From Trichuris trichiura (lineage: Eukaryota > Nematoda > Enoplea > Trichinellida > Trichuridae): DNA of 64,000 nucleotides. The stretch spans positions 124,001 to 188,000 of the forward strand of contig JBAJFE010000020.1 in assembly GCA_037903355.1 (NCBI GenBank), read 5' to 3'. Shown piece by piece: positions 33,820 through 46,700 of the stretch. How positions within the stretch are numbered: position 1 is the first letter of the stretch; each line of letters opens with the position of its first letter. Made by a program: the position numbers and the translations under genes. The notes under the pieces were generated by a model. That model was not told the DNA's origin. It searched no databases and was given only the letters and a program-made list of their open reading frames with translations.

Positions 33820-34800
33820 TCACCCCAGCGCGTCCTTGTAGCGAAGATGTGTCGATGAGCCGTACCGAATGGATATATCGTATCGACGATGATGAGCCCA
33901 GCGCTGTAACCAATACGTTTTATCGATAAGGCTTCTCCTTTGTATCCAAAAATAGACAGTAATGGTTGGTGGTCGATTAATAATGTGAATTGGCGGCCGT
34001 ATACCGTGCGGTAAATTTTTTAAACAGCACAAAGGTCAGACTTGATGCCTCCTCTGCTTAGCAATACTTTTTTACTGCACAAGTGAGAACATACAATCTG
34101 TGTGCAATAGCTTTTCGAAGCCACGGGATAAGCGATGCATTATTACTGCTCCAAGGCCTTTCTATGAGGCATCAGCTGCCAATACAAAACTATTGGATCA
34201 CAGCGGGTGACCAGCACACCATAGTTGAGAAATCTTTTTCTTCTGTCGAGAGCAGGCTGACAGTGGCTTGTCCAAACAAAGGGTTGATGCCTTCTTAAAA
34301 GTGAATGAAGTGGTTGCCCGAAATTCCTTCGTGCCCTCAACGGAAAGGCTGTAATTAGCTCAGTATTCCCAGAAATAAGTGCAAGGAACCCATGCTCGCA
34401 TGTACTTGGATGCTTTTATAATCTCGAACATGGATGGGTCAGGTCGACAACCGTTCTTGTCGAACACGAAGCCTAGAAACTTAACGCACGCGGTGTCGCA
34501 AGTCCACTCTTCTGGTTTGATACAAAACTAAATTCCTCAATAATTTAATGGTATGACTCCAAATTCTATTGTTCTCCTCAACAATGATAACATCGTCCCG
34601 ATATGCTACACCACCTTTCAGTCCTGCCAGTAAGTATCCTTGACCTGCTAGAAAATACTTAGGGCTGGGTGTACTCCAACTTGTACAGAGGTACAATCTG
34701 CGATGAGTATTTAGAGTGAGGAACTATTTCGACTTTTTCGTCAACTTTAAATAGACGTCTGCAAAGTCGATGCGAGAAAAAAATTGCACCGCCGTTTTAA
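33820..34800 (-). pseudogene. Ty3/gypsy pol fossil (reverse transcriptase to RNase H)
   Basis: Fragments in order on the minus strand: RT palm FSRIDFADVYLK and FLTLNTHRRLYL, the active-site motif YRDDVIIVEENN (34583-34603), the connection region RRHQPFVWTSHCQPALDRRK, and RNase H GRQFTLLIDHQPLLSIFG (33942-33998). This is the normal gypsy pol order. Stops and frame changes are frequent. No LTR, gag, protease or integrase is visible. It is an old dead copy. Confidence 0.8.
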
Positions 34801-34978
34801 ACTCCAAAGATATATTCAGGCGGAGGCAGTGAAACTTACTGCAGTTCTAACGCAAGAGCGAAAGTCTTATACAGTTCTGAAATGATCCGTCTATTTTCTA
34901 ATCAGCGACATTTGGGATGACCCAACATGGGTGATTCAATCTGAAAATAGAGCCACTTTGCTCAAATCCGTAAATATA

Positions 34979-36278
34979 GGAGGGTTGTTCAAAAAGTTCC
35001 CGGAAAAATTAAATAAAAATTTTGTTTGCAATGATATCAAACTTATTCCTCAGTGTATCTTCCGTCAACCTCTAGGCACCCTTGCAGACGGTGTCTCCTC
35101 CTCCGCAGACGTTCCTTGTAGAATCCTGGGGACACTGCATTGCACCAAGTCGAGAAGGCGCGTTTCGAAACATCCATTGACCCGAACAACGTGGCTTTTA
35201 AATGTTCTTTTAACTTTGGGAAAAGCAAAAGTCGGATAGGGCAAGATCTGGACTGTAGGGCGGGTGTGGAATGATTTCCCACCAAAACTCACGAAGAACA
35301 GTCCTCACAGTCCTTGACGTATGAGCCGGCGCGTCATCGTGATGGAAAAAAACATTGAGGTGCAACTTGCCACTTCGTTTTCTTGTCAGTGTGGTCTTTA
35401 ATTTTCACAATATTGCTTTATAATAACTTGCTGTGACTGTCCGCTCTCCTTCGAAGAAGTTAGTCGGAATTACTCCTTCCGAGTATCAGAATATGGTCGC
35501 CATAATCTTTTCAGCCGACCTCTCCGCTTTGAACTTGACTGAACCTGCTGATCCCTTCGGTAACCACTGCTTGGATTGGATCTTACTCTCGGGGTCATAT
35601 TGGTAGATCCATTTTTCATCTCCTGTGACGACACGGTCAAGAAACCAGGTCTCATTTGCTTAGATCTTCGTTAAAAGCTCCCGAGAAAGGTTAACGCGTC
35701 CAACCAGCTGTCCTTCGCGCAACGTTTTCGGGACCCACCGAGCTGAAAGCTTCCTCAGACCAAGGGTCTCACGCAGTATTCTAAATGCTGAAAGATGGAA
35801 AATCTTATCCATTCTAGCAATCCTCCTGATGGCAATATTGCGTTCTCCTTCCACTAGGTTCCGGACAAGGACCACGGTTCTTTCGTTCGTTGTGGTTGCT
35901 GGTCCTCCCGCTCCCCGGTTGTTTTCGATGGCCTCTCTGCCCTCCGTGAAACGCCTTATCCACTCATAAACAACCGATTTAGATGATGCACTACTTTTGT
36001 AAACCTGCTGCCGACACTGAATAATCCTCCTCGGTTGCCAACCAAGCTTGGATAAAAATTTAATATTAGCTCTGACCTTAAAACGAAGATTTTCCACATC
36101 AAGAAAAAAACGATTACTTTAGGAGCAGCTTGTACCGCACTGGCGCAGTGCCGGATAAGGATACCTTCCTGTACAAGTCCGAAGATAACGGAGATAAGAT
36201 TAAACATGTTTTGGCCCATCGGTTGGCGTCCTTTCAGACACTGCACCGTCTTTCCGGAAACTTTCCGAACATTCTTCG
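34979..36278 (-). mobile_element. mariner element, inactivated
   Basis: A 1300-bp element bounded by TA on each side. The inverted ends are of the TGTTCAAAAAGTTCCCGGAA type (left) and TGTTCGGAAAGTTTCCGGAA (right, read inward). The transposase on the minus strand starts near 36097 (MENLRFKVRANIKFLSKLGW), with an HTH region (SSKSVVYEWIRRFTEGREAI) and WVPKTL. The catalytic motifs are in separate frames: VTGDEKWIYQYD (about 35600-35630), HDDAPAHTSRT (about 35320) and YSPDLALSDF (about 35240). The D-D-D signature survives, but several stops and frameshifts make it inactive. Confidence 0.9.
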
Positions 36279-36402
36279 TAATTCTAATAATAATATATAA
36301 TTGCGCCGTTAGAATGAGGATGAAGCATACAAATGATGCATAAAAAGTATATTTTCAAAGACAACGAAAGATCCGAGAACAATACTGCTTAACTAAAACG
36401 TG

Positions 36403-38537
36403 CTAATCAAGCTTGGACAGCGCTTCTAAACGTTCAGGTACAGATGGATGGCTATGATGCCAGGCCGAATATAGCCAATCATCGATAGGAAAGATTAGAT
36501 TGTCCCTACTGAGCTTTATGAGAGCGGACTTCATGCATTTGCCCAATCCAAGATTTGCTGAGAATCTGTCAGCGGCAAACTCCATTTTCCTGGTAAAGGC
36601 CACCAACATGACGCCCAGAAACTGCAACAATTTGATATTAAAGTTTCTCTTCTTTTGACAAATTTACATTACCTCTGTAACAGGTGCAAGTATGAATTGC
36701 AAGATGACGCCTAACCCTATCACTACGGGATATTCATCGTAAAACCCAAACGCATGATACAGGACAGGTTGTTTGTAAAGCCAAGCGAAAACAGCGAGAT
36801 GAGCAAACAGAGATATCTGAAATTTTTGCTTTTTAATCACTACTAAATATGGTAGCAATCAGATACCTCCATAATGATTATATTGTAAGTGTTATGCCAG
36901 AGTTTCCAATGGCCAAGTTCATGGCCGACTACGGCCAATACTTCCTCGTTGGACATACCGAGTGCCTTTTTCTTTTCACCGTTGAATTCCTTCTGAAAAT
37001 CGACCAAAAAAGGCAACATCAAGCAATGAGTCTTTTTAAAACTTATTGCCCCATCTGTTTTTTCCCCTTTCTCGTCTTTGGACGCATTTTCGTTCGTTTT
37101 GTATTCTGCTAAGAGTGTATCATAAAGAACGATGCGCTTGTTGTTCCAAATCCCGTAAAGATAAGCATTGCTGTGTGACGATCGTTTAGAACCTGAAAAG
37201 CAGTGATTTAAGCTTCGAAATCGTTTGAAACTTTGAACAACCTTCAACTATGATAATCTTTTTCAATGGATATGCTACCCGCGCGGACAGCTTTTTTATT
37301 TCTCTGTTCAATTCACCTTTCGGAAGTAGCGTGAACTTGTCAAATAATGGCGCAATAACTTCCGGATAAATGGTCATCAAAAGCTAAAACAATGGCAAAA
37401 ACTTCAAGCACGAATAAGCTAACGCTTAAATGGACTATTTTAAAAATGACAAATTAGTGAAGGCGTATTGGATCGTTTTATCGCGATTATCAGAAATATC
37501 TGACAAACAAACTTTGCGAAATCTGTTCAATTGTTTTAAGTCATTTTCGGTTCGAAAATGCGATCTACGGACCTATTCACTCTGCCTGTTTGTTGGCTTG
37601 TAGTAATGAAACACTCCCTTAAAGTAAACGACAAAGATGTACGGCTCAATGAATTGCTAACCCATAAAAAGCTTTCTAAGAAAGATCACAACACTGCAAT
37701 ACCAACAGGGGACTAATAAAAGAAAAAGTTATTTCACAAACGTTTAAGTTGCACTCTCTAACAACTGCCAAACAGCCATGGTCAATACAATGAAAACATT
37801 CCTTTTTATGTAGATGGAAGAAATGTTTAAACTTAGCGAAACAGTGCACTTCACATGTGAAATTTTAAACTTACGAAGCCTATCACGCTTAAATAAGTGC
37901 CGGTGACCAGGATGCTATGTTCACTTTGCCATTTTATAATCCAGACCAACGCTGCAACTATTGGAGTAGTAATGACCAAAGATACGAGCAGTTTCATGAT
38001 GGTATCCTTGATGAAGAATGCTACCTTCTGTTAACAGTCATTATTGGTTGACAAAAAATTGCAATTGCAGATATTACTTGTTTATTGAAACCGTGCTTTT
38101 CTTCAATAACAAAAACGCGAATATAGGACCACGGTAGGTCCAACAATGAAGAGATGATCATAGTTAATCCAACTGCCCACATTGATTGATAAACCTAGAA
38201 AGGTAGCAAACGTAGGGTCAGAATAATTTGACTACTCATGTAGTTCAATCCGTACTTCACCAAATATGCCAATTTTTACGCATATAATGCCGGCTAAGTT
38301 CCACAGGGCTGGAATAAGGTCGAGCAGCAAAATCAACTGCAAAACAAAGGTCGAAAAGCTTAAAGAATTCGCGAGCTCACCGTAGTCTGAATTTGATCAA
38401 CTATGTCGTGGCAGAAGGATAATTTTGCCAAGTCCAATTTGTACAACCTAGCTTTTGCGAATTCGTTGGCATCAAGTATTTCTTTTAATTCGGGAGGAGG
38501 CTCTGCCGTTGCCGCTTGCTTCTGATACTGAAACGGC
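36403..38537 (-). CDS. ZMPSTE24: CAAX prenyl protease 1 (STE24/ZMPSTE24 family)
   Basis: A multi-exon gene for the membrane zinc metalloprotease that trims farnesylated CAAX proteins in the ER and nuclear membrane. Exons in order: AEPPPELKEILDANEFAKAR; LILLLDLIPALWNLAGIIC; DLPWSYIRVFVIEEKHGFNK; AFFIKDTIMKLLVSLVI; EVIAPLFDKFTLLPKGELNR; then SHSNAYLYGIWNNKRIVLYD followed by the zinc site HELGHWKLWH; the membrane segment QPVLYHAFGFYDEYPVVIGL; and the final exon with the third ligand in MEFAADRFSANLG and the conserved DDWLYSAWHHSHPSVPERLE, ending at TAG 36403. The HExxH and downstream Glu are intact. Introns are about 50-500 bp. The first exon, upstream of the acceptor at about 38537, was not found. 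It is divergent from DOP1. Confidence 0.92.
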
Positions 38538-38539
38538 GT

Positions 38540-40750
38540 TTATTAGAACAGCAGATCTGGCATCAGAATCACACCTGCCGGCAGGACAAGTACAAATTCC
38601 ACAACCAGCTCAACCAGAGATAGGTAAAACAAGCAGTGAAGATTTGTTCGGCGGACAGCATACCGCTCAGTTACTATTGTTTGACCTGAAAGGAAGGCGA
38701 AGTTAGCAGGTTATACGCAGAATTTCTTGAAACAAAACCATATGATTGCAGTATAATCTTGTCACGCCGGAAGTCTTGTTAGGAAAAGTCTTTATAGAAA
38801 AACATACATGCAGCTTTCGCACGCAAACTTCAGCAGAGTGATTCGTACACTAAGCTGATAACGAGGCGACTAAAGTCCCAACAGGTGCAAAACTTTTCCT
38901 AACAGGATCTGTGCTGCAATAAAGTTAGCTTTTGAAAAAGAATTATCCGATTTAAGGAGCGTAAAATGTTGCATCTTGCTGACCACAAATTCTACGAAAT
39001 TAAAGCGAGGCACTAAAAAAGGGAAAAACATTGGTGGCGCATGCTGCAGTAAAACGATGCTGCAGTTGTAGTCGCGCTCAAACAAAAAGTCGTAATGTAC
39101 AGGAAACTAAGTGTATCAAGTTGCTAAGTCCAGACAGATCCACCTCACCTTCAACTGACTAGAACACGACGATTCCAAGCAAAGAACGACTGCACTAAAC
39201 AGTGTGCAGGTGACATTCATACAGTAATAGATTGCCTAAATGACCTGCAGGTAACCTTTAAGAATATTGTTCACCCATACGACGACAGAACAACGATACT
39301 TTAAAATACGTCCCGGTCTTGGCTGCTGAGTAAACAGCATGCCTTTGCAATGCTCACTGTAAAAGAGACAGACTCCTGAGAGTCATCTTCTAAACATAAC
39401 GCTGAACACCTCTAATCAGAAGACAATATTTTCAGCCTAACACGAAAAGTGTTGTCATTATTTTTCTCACTATAACTTTGAAATTTAAAATATTGGAACT
39501 ACTTTGGCATTCAGACAAAATGACCTTGCTGATTATACGCCCCACATTCTGTGGGCTGGAAGTTCCTTCTTGGAACGCATGCACCGGCCACCCTATTCCA
39601 GCTTCACTGGGGAGCATACTGACCGTTCCGTCTTGCCCGTACCTAAGCCGAGCCAAAATATGAACCCTATGTTCATGCTTAGGCTTAAGTACAGGCCGAG
39701 CAGGATGGCCTGCAAAATTGCAGTATGACTTTGGGGCGCATAACTAACTGACTTGACTCAGTTTATAGCAGCTGCAGAAGAACACTGAAAATATTCTTGT
39801 CTATTTAAAATGTTCTCGCAATTTAAGTAGCGCATCTTGCATTTGCCAGTGTGCCCGTTAAATTTTATTACGCATTTTGTATCATTGCATGTATGAAGAC
39901 TAATTGCATTTTATCCAACCTCTACACAACTGTTACTCAGGAAAGCTGAAACAGAACCAACAATTACCGCAGCAACAGTTTTACTTTAAATTTCAAAATG
40001 GCGCAAATCTTCACTGGTCTCGAAAGTAGCAAACCTACAGTAGACAAGTTCGTTACGGACGAAGTTTGAAGACGCATTAGCCCACTTTTTTTAAAATGTG
40101 ATTAAGTTTTTCGATTATGCGCACCGGATTTCTTGGCCATTTCTCATTGTGGAATTGGAAATCGATTTTGCCGTTTGCTCGTTCTGCAAAGCCTCACCAC
40201 GTTTTACAGTACGTGTAGCAGGCATTTTGAACTTCTCTTAAGTCGCAGCTGCACAAGCAGAAGAGCAGCCAACGTGTAACTCTGCCGTCATATCGTCATT
40301 GGCGGCAACGCTCGAGTTTAACAGAAAACTAACGTTACTCATCGATACTGCTATTTAGGAAAGTCGCAACAAAAGATAATTAAGTTGACATGCTAATAAA
40401 CTAAATTTTATGCTATTCACTTTCCCCCTTTTTCAGGGGTTTGCTCAACTGAATAATTACAAGAAAGGAGCTTCAAATTTGGTCTTATTTCATACTGATC
40501 GCAATATCGCTTCTAAAAGCAAATCAGCTCCACCAAGATCAATAAAGATACCTAGAATACAAACGAGTGCATTTAATTCATGACCTCTCTTAGTTCAGCT
40601 TCACTATACTTCGTGCCATTGTAAACAGTAGTACCTGCACATTGAAAAGTAATGCACGTGCACTACGCAAAGTAAGTGAAGGTTCCGTGTTCCTATTTCT
40701 GGCTGTATTAACTTCTTCTTAGGAACCAACTTCCGTTGGTCTGCTGAACA
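38540..40750. other. Intergenic region between STE24 and DOP1
   Basis: It should hold the missing first exon of the STE24 gene and both promoters. A minus-strand frame at 38870-39085 (VPRFNFVEFVVSKMQH) is a weak candidate for the N-terminal exon. No repeat or RNA gene is recognised. Confidence 0.45.
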
Positions 40751-43700
40751 ATGACAAAAAATGTGGAAAAGGAGCTTGACGAGCAAATGTTAACCGCCAG
40801 TTCAAAGTACAAAGCTTTCGAAAACGCAGTGGACAAATGCTTGAAAGGATTCGAGCTCAGTACGGAATGGGCTGACCTGATTGCCGCCCTGTCCAAGCTT
40901 AGCAAAGTAGCTTTCGTTTGTAATTAATTTTTCTTGACTATTTCTAACAGCAGCATTGTTGAAGATTTTGTCCAACTATAGCCATTTCGGTTGTGTTCCA
41001 AAATCGGTAATAGTATCAAAGCGTCTATCTCAGTGCCTACATCCCTCTTTGCCCTTTGGTGTTCACTTGAAAGCTCTGGAATGCTATAGGCAGGTTTTTG
41101 ACTTGCTAGGTACCACAGCCTTGGCGAAGGAGCTTCACCTGTACGCCGTGGGTTTGTTCCCGTTACTGCCAAACGCTACGATTAAAGTGAAAAGTGCCTT
41201 GTTGGACTTTTATCGTAAATACTTCTTACCTTTGGGACCATTGTTGATACCGGCACTGAGCGGCTTTCTTAATGGCGTCTTGCCGGCCTTGGAAGAAGGC
41301 TCGGAATTTTACGACCAGTATGTCTATACCACTTTTGCCTACTTCTACTTTTGCTAATTCTTTTAAGATGTATGAAGTTGCTAAACGACGTGTGCGACCA
41401 AGTTGGTTCGGATTTATTCTTCACTTGTTTATGGAATTGCGCGTGCTGTTGTCAAGCAACGAGATTACCAGCACTAACATTTCTCTTGTCTAAGTTCGAA
41501 AAGAAGGCTCCCATAGAAGACCAACTCTATCTGATCGGTACCGACATGAACGTAATGGTGAGTCTAGTTTTCGAAAACTAAACGGTCGTTCATTTTACCG
41601 TTCGGACGTGACCCATCGGAAAGCGCACGGGGGAATTACTATACCTGAAAGAGTAACGTTTATTGTAAACTAGGGCATTATGATCGAATAGCCATATTTG
41701 TAAGCGATACTGTCACTCACGTGATAACCAACAAATTTCGTACACGTGTCCCGTTGCTCGCCGAACAATTTCCAAATAACAACAAGAATTTTAATGTAAA
41801 ATGATTAGTGGGATTTTTTATTGACTTGATTTTCACATAACGGTGGTTTATACGTGAAGCACATACTGTATGCTCGACTTCGCGCGAAAATCCTTTGTTG
41901 CATTGGCTGTGACTGCAAAAGTTCACGATTTTCGGAAGCCGCAACCCCGCATGACTAGTTTTTGCCGGCACTGCTTATCATAATGACCATCTGTTTGCAC
42001 CAGCAAGCCTTAATTCACTCGCATCAGCAGTAGCAGCAGTTTTCAATAATAAGACTTGCCGCATACCTGTAATCGTGCTTATTGTCAGATGTTGAATTGG
42101 AGGATATGTAGAATTTAAAACCACATGGTCTCCAGAAGTACCGTAGCCAATTATCAAAACAAATCCCGAACAAACCTGAAAAGCGTTTTTATTTCCAATC
42201 TTCGCTGTTTCGCTCAAAATATCTGCTTCATTCTTTCATTCCCGCGTGGGATACGTTCATTTAGCATTACGTTTTCTTATTTCAACCTAGATATGGCCTG
42301 TTGCTTTATGTTACATCCTTAAGGTTGGTACTTAGTGGCTTTCTACTAAGCGGTAGGTAGCTTGAATTTCAACTTCGTAAGTCTTCAATCAAATGGCAAT
42401 TTAAAACCGACGTTTCTCAAAGAGCGCTATTTGGGGTTCCCGGAATCGAAAAGCTCAAGATGGTGATTGGGAAGAGCTAGTTGGGACTGAAAGGCACCGG
42501 AGTGCACTTTACTTGACTGGTAGCGTTGCCAAAGTCTTTGCCGCCGTTTCACTTTTTCCCGCCAATTTTACTGGTGGTCAAGATAGTACCAGCCAATCAG
42601 CTCGTTGCATTCGGGCCGGTCAGGCCAGTGGGCGATGACGACTCTTAGCTTGAGAAATAGTGACCTCAACTAATGTAACACTTGGGTGTTCACGATAATG
42701 GAGGCTTTGTTAACCCTATTCAAATCTTGCCAGTGTTAGTAAAAGAAGACTATTTTTTTAATTGGAGAAAATGATACGGTAACAAAGCTTTCGGGATTCG
42801 GCAGGTGCTGTCGTCAACATATGACTGACTGATGAACCTCTACGTTCATTTCCAACTGTTACATTTTCATTCCACGTATAGAATGAAAAGTTTGGGCATT
42901 ACATGCTCTATCGAGATACTCTGGACACTGATGCTATTGGCAGCTTTGTTCCTTGCTTTTTTTGGTGTAAACTTATAGCACAGTTTTTCGTTCTTTTTAC
43001 AGCACCGGTTTCCAGCTTTGTCTCGCTCATTCGTTGTAGTTGAACGAGACTTGTATTCAAAATGGCTGCTTTTTCAACTCCAGAGCATGATGCATAAAAC
43101 GCAGCATACTTGAGGAAATGGAAAGTTTTTAAAATGTACGCTGAAGTTTATTTCTAAAGAAATTGATTGCCCTTATGTAAATATATTAAGCAACAGTGGT
43201 ATGTCCGCAATGTGAATTATTACTTTATTCTATTGTTAATAATCCGCGTTGCGTTTATAAGCGCTGTTAGTAGTTCGTTGAGTATTGCAATGAAGCGCAG
43301 TAGAACTAACTTCAGTCGCTGTAGTAACATTGCAGTTTTTGAACATCTTTTGCCCGCGATTGGATAGTGAAATGTTTCGCCTGTTTTTGCCATACCTGAC
43401 GAGCATCGGTTTGGCTTTTCAGATTGATTTGCATATTTTTGTTGGTTTTCACCATTTCATCCGGATGCAGCGAAATGGCTTAATTGACTTTTCAACAGGT
43501 TCGCTCCTTGTGCCATATTGCCGACGATCCAAATCCTTTGGTCCAGCGCGGTCTCTTGGATTTCATAATAGTGGCATTCCCGCTTGATTCGGAATACCTG
43601 CTTTCCGACGACTTTTGTCGTTTGATGCGTAAATGCATATTCTTGATGCTGCGGCGAGATCTGTCCTTGAACAGACGACTTTTTACTTGGTTGGGTGCTA

Positions 43701-46700
43701 GAATGGGTTTAGAAGATCACGTCAATGCACAGTATTTCGAAAAGTACGCTTTGCCGCTGATTATGGTTTCTTTAACATCTCTGCTTGACGACCCAAAGGT
43801 TACGTTTAAGTCTTGCTCGTCGGTAAGTATCTTCTTTGCATGATATGTTGAATTGTAGTCACGCATTTAACGTTTTAGGTAGTACGTATACTTGTACATT
43901 TCATGGATAAACCGGAGATTGGCCGACCTATACTTGAGAGGGCGTTGATGAAATGTTTAGCCACAGCTAGTTGTCTTCATTCCGGTACAAAATGTGATGA
44001 AAATACGATCGGAGAGGACGAGCAAGAATTTTACAAAATGCTTGACCTCCTACTTTCTGGTCTTGAAAAAGATTTCATTTGGTGTTACATCGTGCATTGC
44101 TTCGGCGATTTAGCTTTAGCTGATGATCATGTTGCTGGAAAGCCGCAACTGAACGATTTGTGCGACATTCTCTTGTTGCTATTTCAGTTTACCCATTTGG
44201 TAGGTATTCGAATGTAGAGAAGTTTGTTTCGTAGTGTTACGCCATTTTTTCCTCCGCTGCTTCTTAGGCGTTGTTTTTAACTTCTCTTCTAGCTGCCGCA
44301 CGTCACCATTGATACCAACTGTTGTTTTGACCTTGTCGACGCGCTTTTGACCGTTCCAACCAAACAGTCTTCATTGCCAATGAATACAGTTTTAAAAATG
44401 GCCGAAGCAGCGTTGGTTGTGTGCGAACGCCTTTCCAGTGCTTGCCAGGTAAAAGCGGACAAGCTAGCGGGGCCTTCCACTAAAGCACTGAAAGTTCCAA
44501 CTTTTTCAGACTGTCAGCAGCGGCTGGTTTGACCTAATAAACAAATTTGATAAAACAATGGCAACCTTGGCGAATACTATTGAGAAAGTGAGACCAGCAA
44601 GCCATCTGTCAGCTCCCACTATGCGTACCTTGTTCGAAGTGGCCGAAAGACTGTTCAGTTGCTCAGTGATTAGTTCTACGGAAAACTTGAACGGCATTGG
44701 TACTATTTTGTCTGCCTACTTGGTTGGTACGCGGTGGGGGTCAAAATCTCGGATGGGCCAAAATCCTGAATAGGTCGAAAATACAATGTAATCAGCAATG
44801 CTGCATTGGCATCTGCTAGATAAGGAATGTGTTTGAGTTCAGGCATTATTATGCTCTTCTTGTTCGAAGTTAGTGATCTAAGTTTAGCAACGCCTCTACT
44901 CAAATGCATTCCTTATCTGGAAAATGCCAACGCAGAATTGCTACGAAGCTACCCTTTACAGCGTGTTTCCAACCTATTCGAGATTAAGACTCGGGATTTT
45001 GACGCTAACCTGTTCGTAAAGCGTACTCAGTGAAATGATCATCGCTTGCAAGACCAAACGGTTTTGTTCATCGTATAAGGGCTTGAACGAACAGTGAATG
45101 GTACAGTCTTTTACTTTTTTATTATTGCATTTCTAAATGCCCTAATGGCTACTACTTAGCTGGTGGGATAGAACAAAGCTGTCTTAATCGACCGTTGTGT
45201 TAACCACAGCGAAACGTTTAGTGGTAAAGGTATGAGTTCTTCCTGTGCTTACGTAGCGTTAATGCAATCGGTTCCAAAGTTTAAGAACATCCCGGGGTTG
45301 GGAACGCGCCTGAGCAGAAGTTTGAGGACATTCAATCGAGCCAAAAGTCAAACAACTGTTAGGAAATTCCTTGCAACGCGAAGCACTGTAGGCTAATTCC
45401 TATATCTCGTGTTTGAAGGCGCCAAGCAGAGCACTATTATACTGGCCTTGCATCTGCGTGGGATATGACTTCGCACGGTTGGCGCTTCGCAGACTTCCAA
45501 GTCTGTCGCGGGGCACGTACGAACGTGGGCTATCGTTGGGTTTGACCTTATTGAGGCAAGCAAACTTTGTAACAGGAATTTCGGTTAAATAACAGAAAAA
45601 CGCTGTATATTCACGTTGAGTAGAAAACGAAACAGCGATACAAGAAAGCTTTCCTATTTACGAATTTAGTTATTGAAGCTCAGGTTAGTTGTCCTCGATT
45701 TGTGAACGCATCCTGATCGATAATGAGGATTGAATGTAACAGGAATCAAGTTGCTCACATTGTAATGTCCTACTTTTATGTTGTGCAGTGTGCATTTCTT
45801 ACTTTCTAAGTAACCTTTGTTTGATTAAAAGAATGCTTTCCATCAGCCTTCATTGTATAACCGGAAAAGCTATCTTATTAGTAGGTTTTACTGCAAATAA
45901 TAAAACAAAACGTTTTCGGTATGCGCTGAATTCGCAGGGCTGAGAATGAAGCAGTTTTTGGTTTTTTTGTTACTTCTCATAGTATACGATTCCCTTCATG
46001 TAGCCTTCTGTTTTCAGTCTGCTACGGCGGGAGTACGCGTTGATTGCTAGACTGTAGTTTTTCAGCTCCACGAATTATCGAAAAAGTATAGAAAAGAGTA
46101 CTGCGTAATCCTTTTTACTCTTCCAAACGGTTGGTCACTTGTGATTGATGTTGACCCGAAAAATTGAAAAGACCCTAATGCGGATCTCCTATTATGACGT
46201 CAAAGAACAGTTCTAACGTAGCTTTGGAGTTTTTCTATGCTAAACGGTACTCATTCGTTTCTTTCATTGTGCAGAACTTTAGTTTGCAACTTGTCGTGTT
46301 TATTGTGCGTGACGAAGCAGCCTTCGTGATATTAACATTTTTCAGAATTGCTCGGCTGGCAGCAGCTGCTAACTCTGCTATTGTCGTCCTCGATTTCTGG
46401 TCAACTTGATGTCACCTTCAAAGCTATGGAAGTCGTACTGTTACTATTCGCTGTCAATTCATCAGATTCTATAGCTAACGCCAGTCTAGTGCCATTGGCA
46501 AGACGTTTGACCATAGAAGCGCTAGTGGATTTGGAAGTGTTTTTCCATGTCGATTGTTCCGTCAATACCTTTCCCGTGAAATTTTAAACAGCTTCTGTTT
46601 AGAAGTTTCTTGAAATATTATGGGACGCCCTGACGCCACTCGGACAGTGGGAACGAGAAGCTGCTTTGCTTTTTTTGCTCTTGCACTCAGTCCATCCGGA

